A stretch of 64,000 nt of DNA from Nematostella vectensis (taxonomy: Eukaryota > Cnidaria > Anthozoa > Actiniaria > Edwardsiidae): assembly GCF_932526225.1 (NCBI RefSeq), contig NC_064046.1:11309719-11373718 (forward strand), in the 5' to 3' direction. The notes under the pieces are model-generated. The model searched no databases, was not told the origin of the DNA, and worked only from the letters and a program-made list of their open reading frames with translations. Below, piece by piece: positions 1 through 21,575 of this stretch (position 1 is its first letter; each line of letters starts with the position of its first letter). A program made the position numbers and the translations under genes.

Positions 1-10098
<10,098 letters not shown>

Positions 10099-11809
10099 CG
10101 CCTATGAAAAAGCCCGGGTATCCCATGTACATAGGATGTAGAACGATATGGCGGATATCATGACGGGGAAATCAGCATCGGGAAAAAACAAGCATGGAAA
10201 CGTGTACAGAGCTCATTTTGCACGAGAACCGATGCCATGGGAAGCAATATTTAACAATCACTGTCACAAGACAGGTCTCCTAAGTTATTGTTATTAATCA
10301 TGTAAAGAACTCTCGAAATAACCATAGAAAAAAAGCCGCGGTGATCCTAGCCACTAATCCCTCAATTACTAGCCAGTTACTAAAGACGGTTTGGGGGGGG
10401 GGGGGGGGGGTACTTCATAGGAAAATGATAAAAATATATATTTACCGAAGAAAATCAGCTAGGATCGATGGAAAGGCAATATGAATATGCTTTCTAAAAC
10501 TATTTACAGCAACTTTAGTAATTTTTGTGGATCCTTTGTAGAGTATCTTGTCTGGTTTCTAGTTTAGACTCTTGCAAATTTCTATGCAAGCGTCTTTCCA
10601 TTGTTTTTAAAATTTCTTGAATATTTGTTAACGGTTATAGCAATCTTCTATAATGTTTCTGACAATTGATTGTTTAAGCTGTTGTTTTTTACAGTTAATC
10701 AACGACACATATAGACTTTGTTTCTTTTTTATTTGTTTTTTGAAATATGAGAATTTACAGTCAATAAACTTCACATTTATTATATACATTGAGATCTTAG
10801 TAGGTGATCGCCGTTATTGGTTATTGCGTGATGGAACTCACTAAGAAGAAAAATATACTTATAAATGAGAATACTATTTTTTGCTGAGAATGTAATAAAA
10901 AAAAACTGCGGGGATTCCGCAATCATAGGTAAATGGCAAAGCGGACTATTTGTCTCCCTTGCAATCTTTCGCATGCAACTCTTTAGTATTGAAATTTTGC
11001 GATGCCACAGGGCCTTTGTGTTCCTTCGCCACAGGGCCTTTGTTTTCCTCCGACACAGGGCCTTTGTGTTCCTCCGTCACAGGGCCTTTTTGTTCCTCCG
11101 CCACTGCTCTTATTTTGTTCCTCCGCCACTGCTCTTATTTTTTTCCTCCGCCACTGCTCTTATTTTGTTCCTCCGTCACAGCGGAGCTTCCCTATCGACT
11201 ACGCTGCGAGATTCAGTTTATGCGTTTTTCCACAAGAAGACCTTGGTTCGCCTCGATGCTTTTTCCACGTCTCAAGGCTGAACTTGAGAACTCGTCTACC
11301 TAAACCCAGATTTCTTTTATAGAATTATGATTCATATAATTTTAAAGAATTTATCCTGAAACGATAAACCCCTTCTTTGGCTCACTGTGATATCGACGGA
11401 TAATGTCCGCGGATGAGAAATGGTCCCCGAAGTTTCACATTTGCCCTCGTACCATTTCTCAATTACGGACAGTTAAATAGAAAATTGATTCCAAGTGACC
11501 GGGATAAAATTAAATAAACCAAATAAAGGGGATTTATTTCTTGTTTAACGAAATTTATATAGATTTGCATCACTTTTTAGATCAGTTTCTGATCTTTAAA
11601 AAAAAAGAAAGCAAATTGCCATCAGTAACTGATTAGTAACTGATTAGTAACCAAGAAGTTTTAGTAACTAGGATCACCGCGATGAGGAAAAGACTCAAAG
11701 GCTATCATTCTCCAGTGTTTTCTAGCGCTTATGGTATAACTAGAGAGACTAGAGAGGCTGTGAAAAGATAGATGGTTTTCGTAAGCGTGGTGTAGACAAG
11801 CTACCAATT
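10099..11809. other. Intergenic: nelfcd 3' flank with G-tract and 24/25-bp minisatellite
   Basis: Contains the presumed nelfcd 3' UTR, a G homopolymer at about 10392-10410, and AT-rich DNA. At 10998-11185 a short minisatellite has four 24-bp units (CACAGGGCCTTTGTGTTCC type) followed by three related 25-bp units (CACTGCTCTTATTTTGTTCC type). The minisatellite is open in all three plus frames because of its composition; no gene is supported. Confidence 0.7.
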
Positions 11810-11967
11810 AACACAAGGTTGAAAAAATGATGTTATATAATTTTTTGACTGACTACTTAGTCAGCCTCAGTAGTGAATCAGTAGTTGTGCTGACGTTTCG
11901 AGCTCCGACAAAGGGCGAAACGCTTGAATGTCCTGCGCAACTACACATGCTTTTTCAACCTTGTGTT
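11810..11967. mobile_element. 158-bp inverted-repeat element
   Basis: Perfect 17-bp arms AACACAAGGTTGAAAAA (11810-11826) and TTTTTCAACCTTGTGTT (11951-11967). No flanking duplication was clear. Confidence 0.5.
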
Positions 11968-12055
11968 GATTTAAAGCTTGTTTTTTGCGCTTGCATCGGG
12001 CATCAATTTTTCGACTGTCAGTTTTAGACTAACTGAAATGTAGCTTCAATAGGCC

Positions 12056-12310
12056 GACTTGCACTAACAGATTGCGTGACTTGCACTAACAGATTGCGTG
12101 ACTTTTTGGGTGGCGCGCGCACCGGCTTTTTGCGAAAAAACAACAACAAAAGCAATACTTATTTTGCGCTTACGCCGGAAAGTTTCTATGTAAGGGCTTA
12201 TTTAAATTGAGATATTTTCCCCGCGCTCTCTGGCGTGACCGGCGCAACCATTTGTTTAGTTTGCCTCGAATTTGCCATCCCAAAAAGTCACGTGACTTCT
12301 TAGTCAAGTC
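12056..12310. mobile_element. 255-bp MITE with about 35-bp TIRs
   Basis: The left end, GACTTGCACTAACAGATTGC running into GTGACTTTTTGGG, matches the inverse of the right end, CCCAAAAAGTCACGTGAC running into TCAAGTC. The first 22 bp are duplicated in tandem (about 12057-12100). A single related end lies in the opposite orientation at about 16960-17005. Confidence 0.65.
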
Positions 12311-12479
12311 GCGTTTAACGAAGGTGTCTCCGTCGTCAGCCATTATTTCATCTAGTTTCGTTCGCTTGACTTTAATGCTGGAGTCTGGCCTGGAAAATTA
12401 CGTAGAAGCAAAAAAAGAGCGTATAATTTTTTTTAAAGGAAATGTAGATATAGATAGTACATGAGCTTTCATAGGATAT

Positions 12480-13740
12480 TGTACCAGAATAGGTAAAAAA
12501 AAAACCATTTTATTTTCAATGTCAACTGATTCATAATCAGTTGCGCGTCTTGCCTGCATGGTGTTTTAATTGTTTTTAATCAGAAATTCCTTTAAATAAA
12601 AATCACACGGATGACCAGGAGAATCACAATGAATCGTTCAGGTTAGATCCCCCCTCTCTCTCTAAAAAGCATTGGCTAAAATTACGTACTTTTAAAATAA
12701 AATTTTGAATAAATTGTATCGTGAAACTGAGGTGTGGCCTTTTTCGCGCCACAGGGAACCGTCGTGTCTCAGACATCACGTGGACGACTACACTTTCACG
12801 CCTTTTTCACGCGGCAAAAGCATGTATTCAACCTTGTCTGAAGTTTTGAAAGCAACCCGCTGCTTGTCTGACGTCACTTTGAATGCAACCAGTTTCAACC
12901 AGTTAACTTGATCAGATTTAAACGTGCGAGTTTGCATCTTAATTTCCAAAAACCTTCTGGTATTACAAAAAACATAAAAAGCATGAATATGAAAAAAAAC
13001 AAACGGCAGCAACTTATTTTGAATTGTCTTTTAATCATGGATTAACCTGCTGTTATTTCATAACCTGAGAAGTCTTTTTGCGCCAACCAGTTGCTAGGAT
13101 AACCTGTTGAGCTTGTGTGAAAAATACGATAAATTTTTACCAAAGAAAGTCGTTATTATATTCTTAAGTTCGCAAGCGTTCAAAAGAAAATTGTAAATCA
13201 ATGTCCCAGTATCTTGGAACAAAAGCGATTAAAGGAAATTTGTAGTTTGTGTAGAGTCCTTATGCATCCATGGGTTGCTAGGAGAAACTATTTCGCTTAT
13301 CGAAAGAATTTTTTATTGTTTCAAGAAATAGTTTTTACACAGTTGTCATCCCTTAACTAGAAAATGATGAATGAAAGTGGTAGTTATTTGATAGGAAGAT
13401 TTTGGAAGGTTTTTATTCTCGTACTTTTCTTTTTCGTAAATAACGTTTTTAGGCTACCTGTTGCCAAGAAAACCTGTTGCGCTTATCAAAAAGATTGTAA
13501 AAGTTTTATGAAATAGTTTCATGAAATAGTTTTTTTTTTCAGCCTTAAACGAAACAGATAATAAGTTTAAGTGTGAAAATTCTTGTCACAAGAAAATTTT
13601 TGTCTTGTTTATATTGCCATAGATTCTGTCAGGTTTTCAAAAAAATACGTGTTAGGTACCATGCTGTTTTGACGTGTCAGCTCATCCATACCTTTTTGTG
13701 CTAGGAGGATTAACTCACCTATAACAGCCATTCGAAGCTC
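12480..13740. repeat. Intergenic DNA with about 184-bp diverged tandem units
   Basis: A motif GTTGC(T/C)A(G/A)GA followed by AACCTGTTG(A/C)GCTT recurs near 13090, 13272 and 13460, with shared 'GAAATAGTTT' downstream. The copies are degraded. Nothing else is recognised between 12,480 and the CSRNP promoter. Confidence 0.45.
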
Positions 13741-13756
13741 TTTATTGTACAATCAA

Positions 13757-13883
13757 CCAATCGCTACTAAGTTATAAATGACGTTTCTTCTCTAAGCCAA
13801 TCGAAATCGAATTTCAACAATGCGATTAACGAACCAATTGAATTGCAATGTCTCGCTGCACCTGCTCTCGTTATTATAATAAA
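13757..13883 (+). promoter_or_regulatory. CSRNP promoter: three CCAAT boxes and AT-rich TATA-like motifs
   Basis: CCAAT occurs at 13757-13761, 13797-13801 and 13834-13838. TATAAA sits at 13773-13778 and TATAATAAA at 13875-13883, about 50 bp before the start codon. The last is the best-placed TATA element. The start site is inferred. Confidence 0.5.
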
Positions 13884-13933
13884 CTGCTATCAGAAAAAAA
13901 AAGATTTCTCGTCGCCCGAACCTCAGTTGTATA

Positions 13934-14632
13934 ATGTTAAAACGAAAAATCGAAGAGGATTCTCTGAGCGAGAGCAGTCACGAAAGCTCAGATAGTTTAG
14001 ATTCTGGCGACTCGCCGAAGAGCAAGTTACCGCGAAGAGTTCGCTTCTATGAGCGGACTGTATTTCACTTTCCACGGACTCAGGGTAGTAGCTGTGTGCC
14101 GTCTAACGGGGGATATACGCTAGGGATGAAGCGGAAACATTCGTTTGTGGAGAGTTTTAAATTCACTGACTACGACGAAAATCTTGAGCTGTGTTTTCAA
14201 AGCGAGAGTGACGAGGACGAAGAAGATGACGATGACCATTCGTTTCTACCGATTCCTCAGAAAACACGAAAGGCCATCTTGAAAGATGCCGGCGTGAAGA
14301 AAATAAACAAACAAGAAGCGAGCGAATGTATGGAGATACGGTACTCTAGACAAATATGTGGGTGTGATTGCAAAACATTCTGTGATCCTGCGACTTGTAG
14401 CTGCTCTCTCAACGGAATAAATTGCCAAGTAGACAGGGATAGTTTTCCTTGCGGGTGTACCAGGGATGCCTGTCGAAATCCCCAGGGAAGACACGAATAC
14501 GACCCGATCTCCGTCAGACGACATTTTATAGATACCGTGTTGAAGCTTCGGGGGCAGAAGTACATTTGGGGAGATCAAGCGACTATTGATGGATCTACAA
14601 AACAAAGTGTTATTTCTTTCGCCGTTTCTTGA
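13934..14632 (+). CDS. csrnp: Cysteine/serine-rich nuclear protein (CSRNP/AXUD1 family), intronless
   Basis: A 232-residue protein of the CSRNP family, whose vertebrate and fly members are nuclear, DNA-binding, signal-induced regulators. Residues 1-33 are serine/acid-rich. Residues 35-69 hold the conserved block VRFYERTVFHFPRTQG...GGYTLGM. An acidic run follows at 91-101. Residues 142-180 form the Cys-rich domain (CGCDCKTFCDPATCSC, CQVD, FPCGC) and then GR-E and R-HFI, as in the family. It is shorter than vertebrate members (about 500-600 residues), which carry long C-terminal tails. The frame is intact in one exon, whereas vertebrate genes have introns. The start is the first ATG after in-frame stops and is followed by the basic segment LKRK. 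It stands alone, with its own promoter and an AATAAA downstream. Confidence 0.93.
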   Translation: MLKRKIEEDSLSESSHESSDSLDSGDSPKSKLPRRVRFYERTVFHFPRTQGSSCVPSNGGYTLGMKRKHSFVESFKFTDYDENLELCFQSESDEDEEDDDDHSFLPIPQKTRKAILKDAGVKKINKQEASECMEIRYSRQICGCDCKTFCDPATCSCSLNGINCQVDRDSFPCGCTRDACRNPQGRHEYDPISVRRHFIDTVLKLRGQKYIWGDQATIDGSTKQSVISFAVS

Positions 14633-14801
14633 CCGTTTGGAATCTGGTCTAATATAATATTTGTGGTTTGTGTTAATGACAACACGGGCGTTGCTTGATT
14701 CACAGTCAAGTGGCATTAAATATAAATTATGACAATGAAATACCATAGTAAAATTATTTTCTTTTTGTGTGGATAAAGAATAAGATTACAGTTATAGACT
14801 G

Positions 14802-14807
14802 AATAAA
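14802..14807 (+). terminator. Poly(A) signal of the CSRNP gene
   Basis: AATAAA 170 bp after the stop codon; no closer canonical signal was found. Confidence 0.5.
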
Positions 14808-16300
14808 TTCTACTGAAATTTCTCGTTAAATTTGTACAGTTTTCTTACATTTTAAGATAGAAAATGATGACATGAAAGCCTCATCTATCCTTAACATATA
14901 TGATATAAATAATATGTGACTTTGGTTTTGAAAGTCAACAGACTGAGTAGACGTAATATTCGATAAGCTGAAGCAAATTACTTTGGGAACCAAATTACCA
15001 TTTTACATGATCATTTCAGACACATTTCATTTCCCATTTATTTTCTTCTGATGGATATTATTTTGTTTAAATTACACGGAAGCTTTCATTGATTATGAAA
15101 TCCGATGCGGAGAGATATAACATTTTGCAATAGCCCTTTATGTTGGGAATTGGACGAAGACTGATTTAACTTTGCAAATATTTGAATAAGATTATACTGT
15201 TGAGTTTTCCCGTTGCAAGTTTACTAATAAGGCTTAAATAATGGATAAATTGATACCAAAACAACAACAAAAGTATAAAAAAATGACAAAATTATTCAAA
15301 ACTTTCTCTTTCAAGAAAGAGCCCTTTGTTGGGAGTACTTTCGAAACTTGGCTTGTGTTTAGTAGTCTTTATCCGTCTGAAAACAAATTTATTAATAATC
15401 ATACGACTTTCATTCACCCGAATCCACACACTCGGCTTGTATACACGTGAGTCCACGAATCGAGTGCCCTTAATTGATTGCTGCGCTTACGGACGTTTGC
15501 AAGCTAAGGTGGATCCATGGGGATTTTTTCTTGATGGCTTTGCAAGGATAATAATTTCTTAACAAATCACCAGAGATCTACTGAATGCTGTCTTTTTTGA
15601 AACCAAATTGATTCCAGAATTGTTTATTATGCGATTCTGGGTCTGAATGATCCTGTATTTCAGGCAATGTCTCATACATTTAATGTATTTTTGGCTTCTA
15701 GAAGGGGGGGCCTGGTTACCTAGGTCACCCCCCCCCCCCCCCCACGCCCCTGAAAAAACTCTTCTAGGAGTAGGCATTGTGTTTTGAGGCTCTGAAAATG
15801 AACATGGAGGATCAAAAGCTTGGAGGGATTTGATCCTATCGACTATTTTTAATGTATTATTTCAGCGGATTTTGGAAGTACGGCAGATCACGGATCCACA
15901 ATTCGGGCGCGGATTTCGGATTTTGACTGCTTCGACGGTCGAATTTCGGATTTTAGATAAATTTCAATCGATGCTATTGTTTATCTGCCAAACCATGTGG
16001 ATCTAAAAAAAAATATGCGGATCCACGGATTTGCCCCAAAAATGTAGCGGATCGGCGGATTTACATACCCCTATTCACCCCTTCCCCTTGAATATAGACA
16101 GTCTTTTCTGTAGCTATGTGGTTAATTTGTAGCTTGTTGTCACCGCTTGATATCTATATTAAGCATAACGGACTATCGAACGCTTGAAGGGTTTGTTATA
16201 AAACCATTGATTCAAAGTGGACATGTTCTACTATTATCAACTTTTATTCAAGAGACCATATTGTATACATACTATTTATATAAATTTTATCCTCGCTACC
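14808..16300. other. Intergenic, repeat fragments
   Basis: AT-rich, no gene seen. About 15650-15755 is a fragment of the 'CACGCCCCTG' MITE family (fuller copy at 59779). About 15860-16075 is rich in 'GGATTT(C)GGATT' and 'CGGATCCAC' motifs, a dispersed repeat. Confidence 0.5.
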
Positions 16301-16319
16301 CCAAAGGAAGCACCCACAA

Positions 16320-16755
16320 CTACTCTCCGATGCTCCCCGTTAATTTACCATGCTCTCTGATGCTCTCCGTAAAGTTACCGTTCTCTCTGTGCCCTTCGTA
16401 AAGTTACCACGCTCTCTGATGCTATCCCGTAAATTTACCATACTCTCTGATGATGCTCTCCGTAAAGTTACCACGCTCTTTGGTGTCCTCAGTAAAATTA
16501 CCATTCTCTCTGATGCTCTCCGTAAATTTACCATGCTCTCTGATGCTATCCGTAAATTTACCACTCTCTCTGATGCTCTCCGTAAACTTACAACGCTCTC
16601 TGATGCTTCTCGTAAATTTACCACGCTCTCTGATGCTTCTCGTACCAACAGACCAAGGTAAATTTACAGAGAACGTCAGAACAAGATAAATTTATGAGGA
16701 GCATTAAATAAATTCACGAGGAGAATCAGAGCAAGGAAACTTACTGGAAGAATCA
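16320..16755. repeat. 30-bp minisatellite with an inverted end
   Basis: About 11 units of CTCTCTGATGCTCTCCGTAA followed by ATTTACCATG run to 16650. Four degraded units from 16655 to 16755 run in the opposite orientation (GTAAATTTACAGAGAACGTC). Unit length is a multiple of three, so frames stay open on both strands; these are not genes. An opposed array lies at 20400-20520. Confidence 0.85.
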
Positions 16756-18068
16756 GAAGTGTGACGCACTCCGAGCTGCTTATATCGCTGGCGAACGAAC
16801 AACGCCGACGCGCTAGCCGTGATAATTGCAGGGAACGACATACGGAAATCAAAAATAAATAAATCTGACACACGAAAACCTTCTGGCTGATCCGTAAGAG
16901 CTGGATAAGTTGCTTTTTTGTTGTTAATTTGAGCCAACAGCCGGAGTGCGCGCTACTTTGGCACCCAAAAAGTTATGTGATCAAGGTTAGTGCAAGTTGC
17001 CTATCATCATTAGCTAGCTAAAGTTAGAGTTCAGGTGCTTCAGGCTTCTGTAGTTGGAAAGTGAAAATCCTAGTCACATGACGGGAGTTGCGTGACAGAT
17101 GCTTGAGTCTCTGCCGCTGAACTTCTTGGGTTGGTTCTGGGAATAATACATCTGCGTCTTGTCTCCCATAGCAATATCTAAATAAACGTTTTTAGAACCA
17201 ATATCATTAAAAAAATTGTATTAGTAATAATTAACGGGAACTAGGTTTGAGCATATCCTTCTACCCTGAATGACTGTGTGTCTTCACATTTTATAAACTT
17301 ATTACGTGAGCTTGAATTGTGACGTAAGTAGTTTCAATGAAAAAAATGTTGTAGACAGGGGTGATCACTATCTTTTAGGTGATAAAATAGACCGCAGACC
17401 GCTGACCAACAAAATCCTACCAACCGCTATCCCTTATGGGGTATTCAAAAATTATTCCACCTCTGTCTAATAGAACAACTGGACATGAAAGTTGAAAAGA
17501 GATGTGCAGTTTCAAAGAAAATCAGGAAAACTGAAAAAAATGTTTTTAGCACTGAGGTTACAAATTGCATGAACCACTTCCATCTATCAAGAATTAAAAA
17601 ATTGCTGTTGACCACACCCAAAGAGTTAAAATTGATTTTGCTGACAATCACTCATCCCTGTTTGCTTTTATGGGAGTCCCCCCCATGCTATGAAACCACC
17701 TTCTAAATAAACAGAAATTAGATTATTGTAAAAAAAAACTAATGAAAAAAGTGTCCTCAATTTAATGCAGTCATTTTCATGAACACAGGAGATAATTAAG
17801 GAATTCTGAGCATATATCCATTTTTTTTCTAAAAAAAAAAACAAGTTTTTTTACAATCATTATTGTTTTTGTCTATTTTTCAATGCTATAATGATACTTT
17901 TTTATTGAAGATTGGAAAATGTGAGGCAGGCCTTTGAAACTTGTTAGTAGATCTCTGCCTAATAAAATACAAATTATAGCATCCTTTTATAGTAAATGAA
18001 GTCTGTTAAATTATAGCATCCTTTTACAGTAAATGAAAGTCTGCTGTTTATGCAAGTATGAAATGATT
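16756..18068. other. Intergenic, no gene recognised
   Basis: Contains a single MITE end near 16960-17005 and AT-rich DNA. A 30-bp segment is duplicated at about 17977 and 18010 (ATAGCATCCTTTTA...GTAAATGAA). Confidence 0.4.
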
Positions 18069-19520
18069 TTACCTGGTTTCCTTGACGCAAACATCCTGCA
18101 GCAAGATTCCTGCCATTCAGCTGAGGCTTCACTCTTTTGGGCAAGTGTGTATATTACTATCCACTGAAAACAGCTTGCCACCCTGGCTGCCATTCTGTTT
18201 CTGCTGCCTACATCATTCTTGTTTTGGCTATAGGCAAGTCACTTTCTTTGCTCGTCAGTGAGGCTAGGCATCTATAATTTTAATAATAAAGAGTCATAAT
18301 TCTTACAGTTACTTTGGAATACCCAGGGGGCTGTTAATTAAGAATCATCATTCACCATTTGATATCACTGATGGGGTTGTCAACACAAATCCCTAGAAAG
18401 TAACATTGCAGCAAAAGACAATCCCTGCTTTAAGCAGAAAGCATTTTAAGCCAAAGAATGAAATAACAGTTTAGTGTTTCTTTTGATTTCACATTATCTT
18501 TCTCTAAAGATTTGTGCCAAGTCATTATTATTGATTTATTTAGCTTTGCTTCTTGGCCAATGGTTTACATGGACCATTTTGCATCCATTGACAAATATAA
18601 GCCAGTTATAAATAAATATGTTTAACTTCATAAATCGTATTGAACAGTCCTTGACACATAATAATCATAGTGAATTTTACATATCGCACCTAAATGTATA
18701 TTAGCTGAGCTGTTCAAGTTTGTCACATTTTGATATATTTGCCCAACTTTGATATATTTGCTGGTTGATAAACTGTTGTTTATCAGGACATGGTCAGAGT
18801 GAAATGATGTTAATGGAACACTGGCCTGTAGATTAAAAAAATAAATTTCCTGACTTAAACATGTATAGATTATATTTAGAAATTCCATAATGCTACAGTA
18901 TTGGTAAAATAATATGCTTAAACAAAACAGTTATCTTTTTATGCAAGGGCCTTTAACATCTGCCAACCAATACAATGTTTATGGAAATAACAACAACAGA
19001 GATGTTAACTTATTAGAGTGCCCTTTATACTGATCCAATTTTTTGCTTATGTAAAAGCCCACTGACAACAGTTTGCGTTGCTGCCATTTTTTGTTCCTTT
19101 TTGGTCAGTATCTATTGTAAATAATATGTTGGAGTTTTCTCGCGATTCTGTACCAGATACCTTCATTTGTTCATCAATTGATTTTCAATCCCACTTTTGT
19201 CGTTGTTTCGTGCAGAAAATAAAATACGAGCAGCTATAAATCTTAGATATTAAAAATGGCCTCTTCGTAGTGTTGCGAGTATGCCCCTACCGAAGTATCA
19301 AAAGCCTCTATCGGTCCAGAGATATGGCTAGGAACCCCTACTAAATTTGCATAGAGTAGTTATCGAAGAATAATTTAGAAAAATATTACGATGACTTACC
19401 TTCAGTGCGATAATTCTTGGCGATGAAACCGTCGATCTGAGCCCAACTGAGATGGAGATGATTTTTGAAAAATTCCGGATCGCAATCTCCACCAATCAAA
19501 TGACAGCACAGTGAGCAACC
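18069..19520 (-). CDS. Tentative two-exon gene fragment, unknown
   Basis: Minus-strand exon A ends at 19400 (…KNYRTE, donor G|GTAAGT). It is open upstream to at least 19520 without a clear start. Exon B runs 18211 to about 18070 with acceptor GATGTAG and donor G|GTAAAA; the join is in frame. The peptide includes LHLSWAQIDGF and later MAARVASCFQWIVIYTLAQ. The pattern of hydrophobic helices is loosely reminiscent of a death-like fold, but no diagnostic motif is present. The 5' end and later exons were not found. It may be a chance pair of frames. Confidence 0.25.
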
Positions 19521-19819
19521 GTGAGCATAAAACCATTATCGGATCGAAATGCACCAATCACTGATCAAATGACGTTTTCTAAATCTTTCGTCTGCGAAAA
19601 CACATGCGAAGGAACTTAAGTTCGACAGACAGTGTGACTAGTCCGACAGACTATAGTTCGTTGCAGAACATTTGAAATCCAAACAGTCCAAAGGAAGCAA
19701 AACGCAGAATGAAAGGATCTCAAACAACCACCTCGTAAAACGACAAAGACTGTAATTTTAATCGATTTATTAAGGGAAGAAAGGGTACTTTGGAAGAACA
19801 AGCGGAATTCGATGGTGAT

Positions 19820-19854
19820 ATTAGGAAGAGTCGAATCATTCGACTCTTCCTAAT
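19820..19854. repeat. Perfect 17-bp palindrome with 1-nt centre
   Basis: ATTAGGAAGAGTCGAAT, then C, then the exact inverse complement. A 77-codon open frame without a start follows at about 19860-20092 (plus); it is unrecognised. Confidence 0.9.
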
Positions 19855-20149
19855 TTCGCGGCGTTCCAAGCGAACCTTTCGAGGACTTTGATTATACTGC
19901 CAGCGATCCCGAGGAAGAGGAGATTGAACCACTAGCAAAATCTTTTAGGAAGTTCCCTGTTTCCGCAACTCTTTTGCGAGAGTGTGATGTAGCAGTTAGA
20001 GGTTTTTTTATGATTCTTCGCCATCCTCGTTATTTGCTCTCGAATAATGGTCCTCTCTGTTACTTCAAGCCCTTCCGTCTATATTTAGCTGTTTAGTAGT
20101 AAATTTACGGGGACATATCGGAGCATTTGCCTTAGTGCGTGACAATTAA

Positions 20150-20384
20150 AGCCGCATTGTCACCAGTTTACTTCCGATCGATTACGTTACAATCTCCGAT
20201 GATTTTTAACGGAAAACGCGAAAAATATTTCAACATATTGAAAGCAGTGTGTATATTGCAAGTTTCTTCGAGGATGTGATTGGTAATTTAGAGCGGATGG
20301 CATGTTAAATATCTCGGATTCTTTTGTCTTTAACGGTTGAGGCTTCCGTCGGACCTCCAGAAGTGAACTGGTTACAATGCTGCT
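20150..20384. mobile_element. TTAA-family MITE, copy 2, intact with TTAA duplication
   Basis: 235 bp with ends AGCCGCATTGTCACCAGTTT and, inverted, AGCAGCATTGTAACCAGTTC. TTAA stands directly at both sides (20146-20149, 20385-20388). Orientation is opposite to the copies at 7505, 37573 and 40725. A TTAA duplication is typical of piggyBac- and Kolobok-type transposases. Confidence 0.85.
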
Positions 20385-20399
20385 TTAAGAGCGGAACAT

Positions 20400-20525
20400 C
20401 AGCATGGTAAATTTACGGAGAGCATCAGAGAGCATGGTAAATTTACGAGAAGCACAGAAGCGTAGTAAATTTACGGAGAGCATCAGAGAGCATGGTAAAT
20501 TTACGGGGAACATCAGAGAGCAGGT
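20400..20525. repeat. 30-bp minisatellite, opposed short array
   Basis: Four units of GGTAAATTTACGGAGAGCAT, the reverse complement of the 16320-16650 unit, directly after the TTAA-flanked element. Confidence 0.85.
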
Positions 20526-21575
20526 GTATAAAATTTGGCCAAATCGTGTATTCTTTAAGTTAATGTATAGCATAACCACATGTAATACGAACGGACAAAT
20601 AAAATAACACTTTTGGTATCCCAGTCAAAAAATGCAACTGTTTTTTTTACGTGGTACCGAGAAATCTGTATTATTGTGCAATACCCCATGAGCCTATGCG
20701 CCATTTCGTGTACCATCTAGTTTTTTAGCGTATTGATTGCGACGTTACTAAAGCCTTTTTCTTACACGAAGTATCTAACCTACTGTCTACGTCATCGCAA
20801 CGCTTAGTTACCAAAAACTTTTGCATAATTTAAATTAGCGTACCCACCAGCAACCTATAAAAATATTTCTTCTCTTCCGGTGCCCATATATGGGCAGTAG
20901 GAATCCTACCAATTCTTACCGCAGCGACGTCATATTCCTACCAAATTACAAGGCTCGGTCACATATTATAACGTGACCGCTTAGCAAGGATCACTTGGAT
21001 TCTGTAACTCGTTGAGAACAGAAGTTCTCTATACTATCTAGCCTCTTTCAAAGCTTACCCCTCTGGTGTATGAAACTCCAGTTTGGTTACACTGTGTGCT
21101 GAGCTCAACCCCCTGTGCGCACGTACTCCACAAGCTAAATGGCTACACAACGAATCTGCCCCGAGTTAAGGGGACTTGGGATTTCAGCGCAAAACCATTA
21201 ATTTTTATCCAAATTTACTTATCGTTCAGAAGCATAAAATACTGGACACGTTTATTGCCAAAGGATGACCAGGCTCTTTTGAAAACAGTAATATATATGG
21301 AATGTGTGAAGTATAACAAACATTTAAAAATTAGCTCAGCTTACTCGGCTCTTATGACAACAGGAAATATACTAACGAACGCAATAAACTGAAAATTGTT
21401 TAAGAATAATAAGCAGAAGCCTATTAGTTAGCCTACCTGTTAGCTAACCCTGCTATAAAGCAAAGAATTGCTCTAACTCTACTAACAATAAGTAACCACA
21501 TAATTATACAAAGGCTGAAGAAAGAATTAAATTAATTAAATTTCGTAGTCAAATGCAAAGGATTTAACAGGGTAA
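20526..21575. other. Intergenic, nothing recognised
   Basis: AT-rich DNA. The 108-codon frame at 21066-21392 has no recognisable motif or splice context. Confidence 0.4.

Noticed and set aside
10865-11322. Three overlapping plus-strand frames of 106-138 codons
   Set aside because: They cover the 24/25-bp minisatellite in all three frames; composition artefact.
14246-14746. 166-codon frame opposite CSRNP
   Set aside because: Antisense shadow of the conserved CSRNP coding sequence.
16340-16689. Overlapping ~100-codon frames on both strands
   Set aside because: They are an artefact of a 30-bp minisatellite whose period is divisible by three; no domain or splice context.
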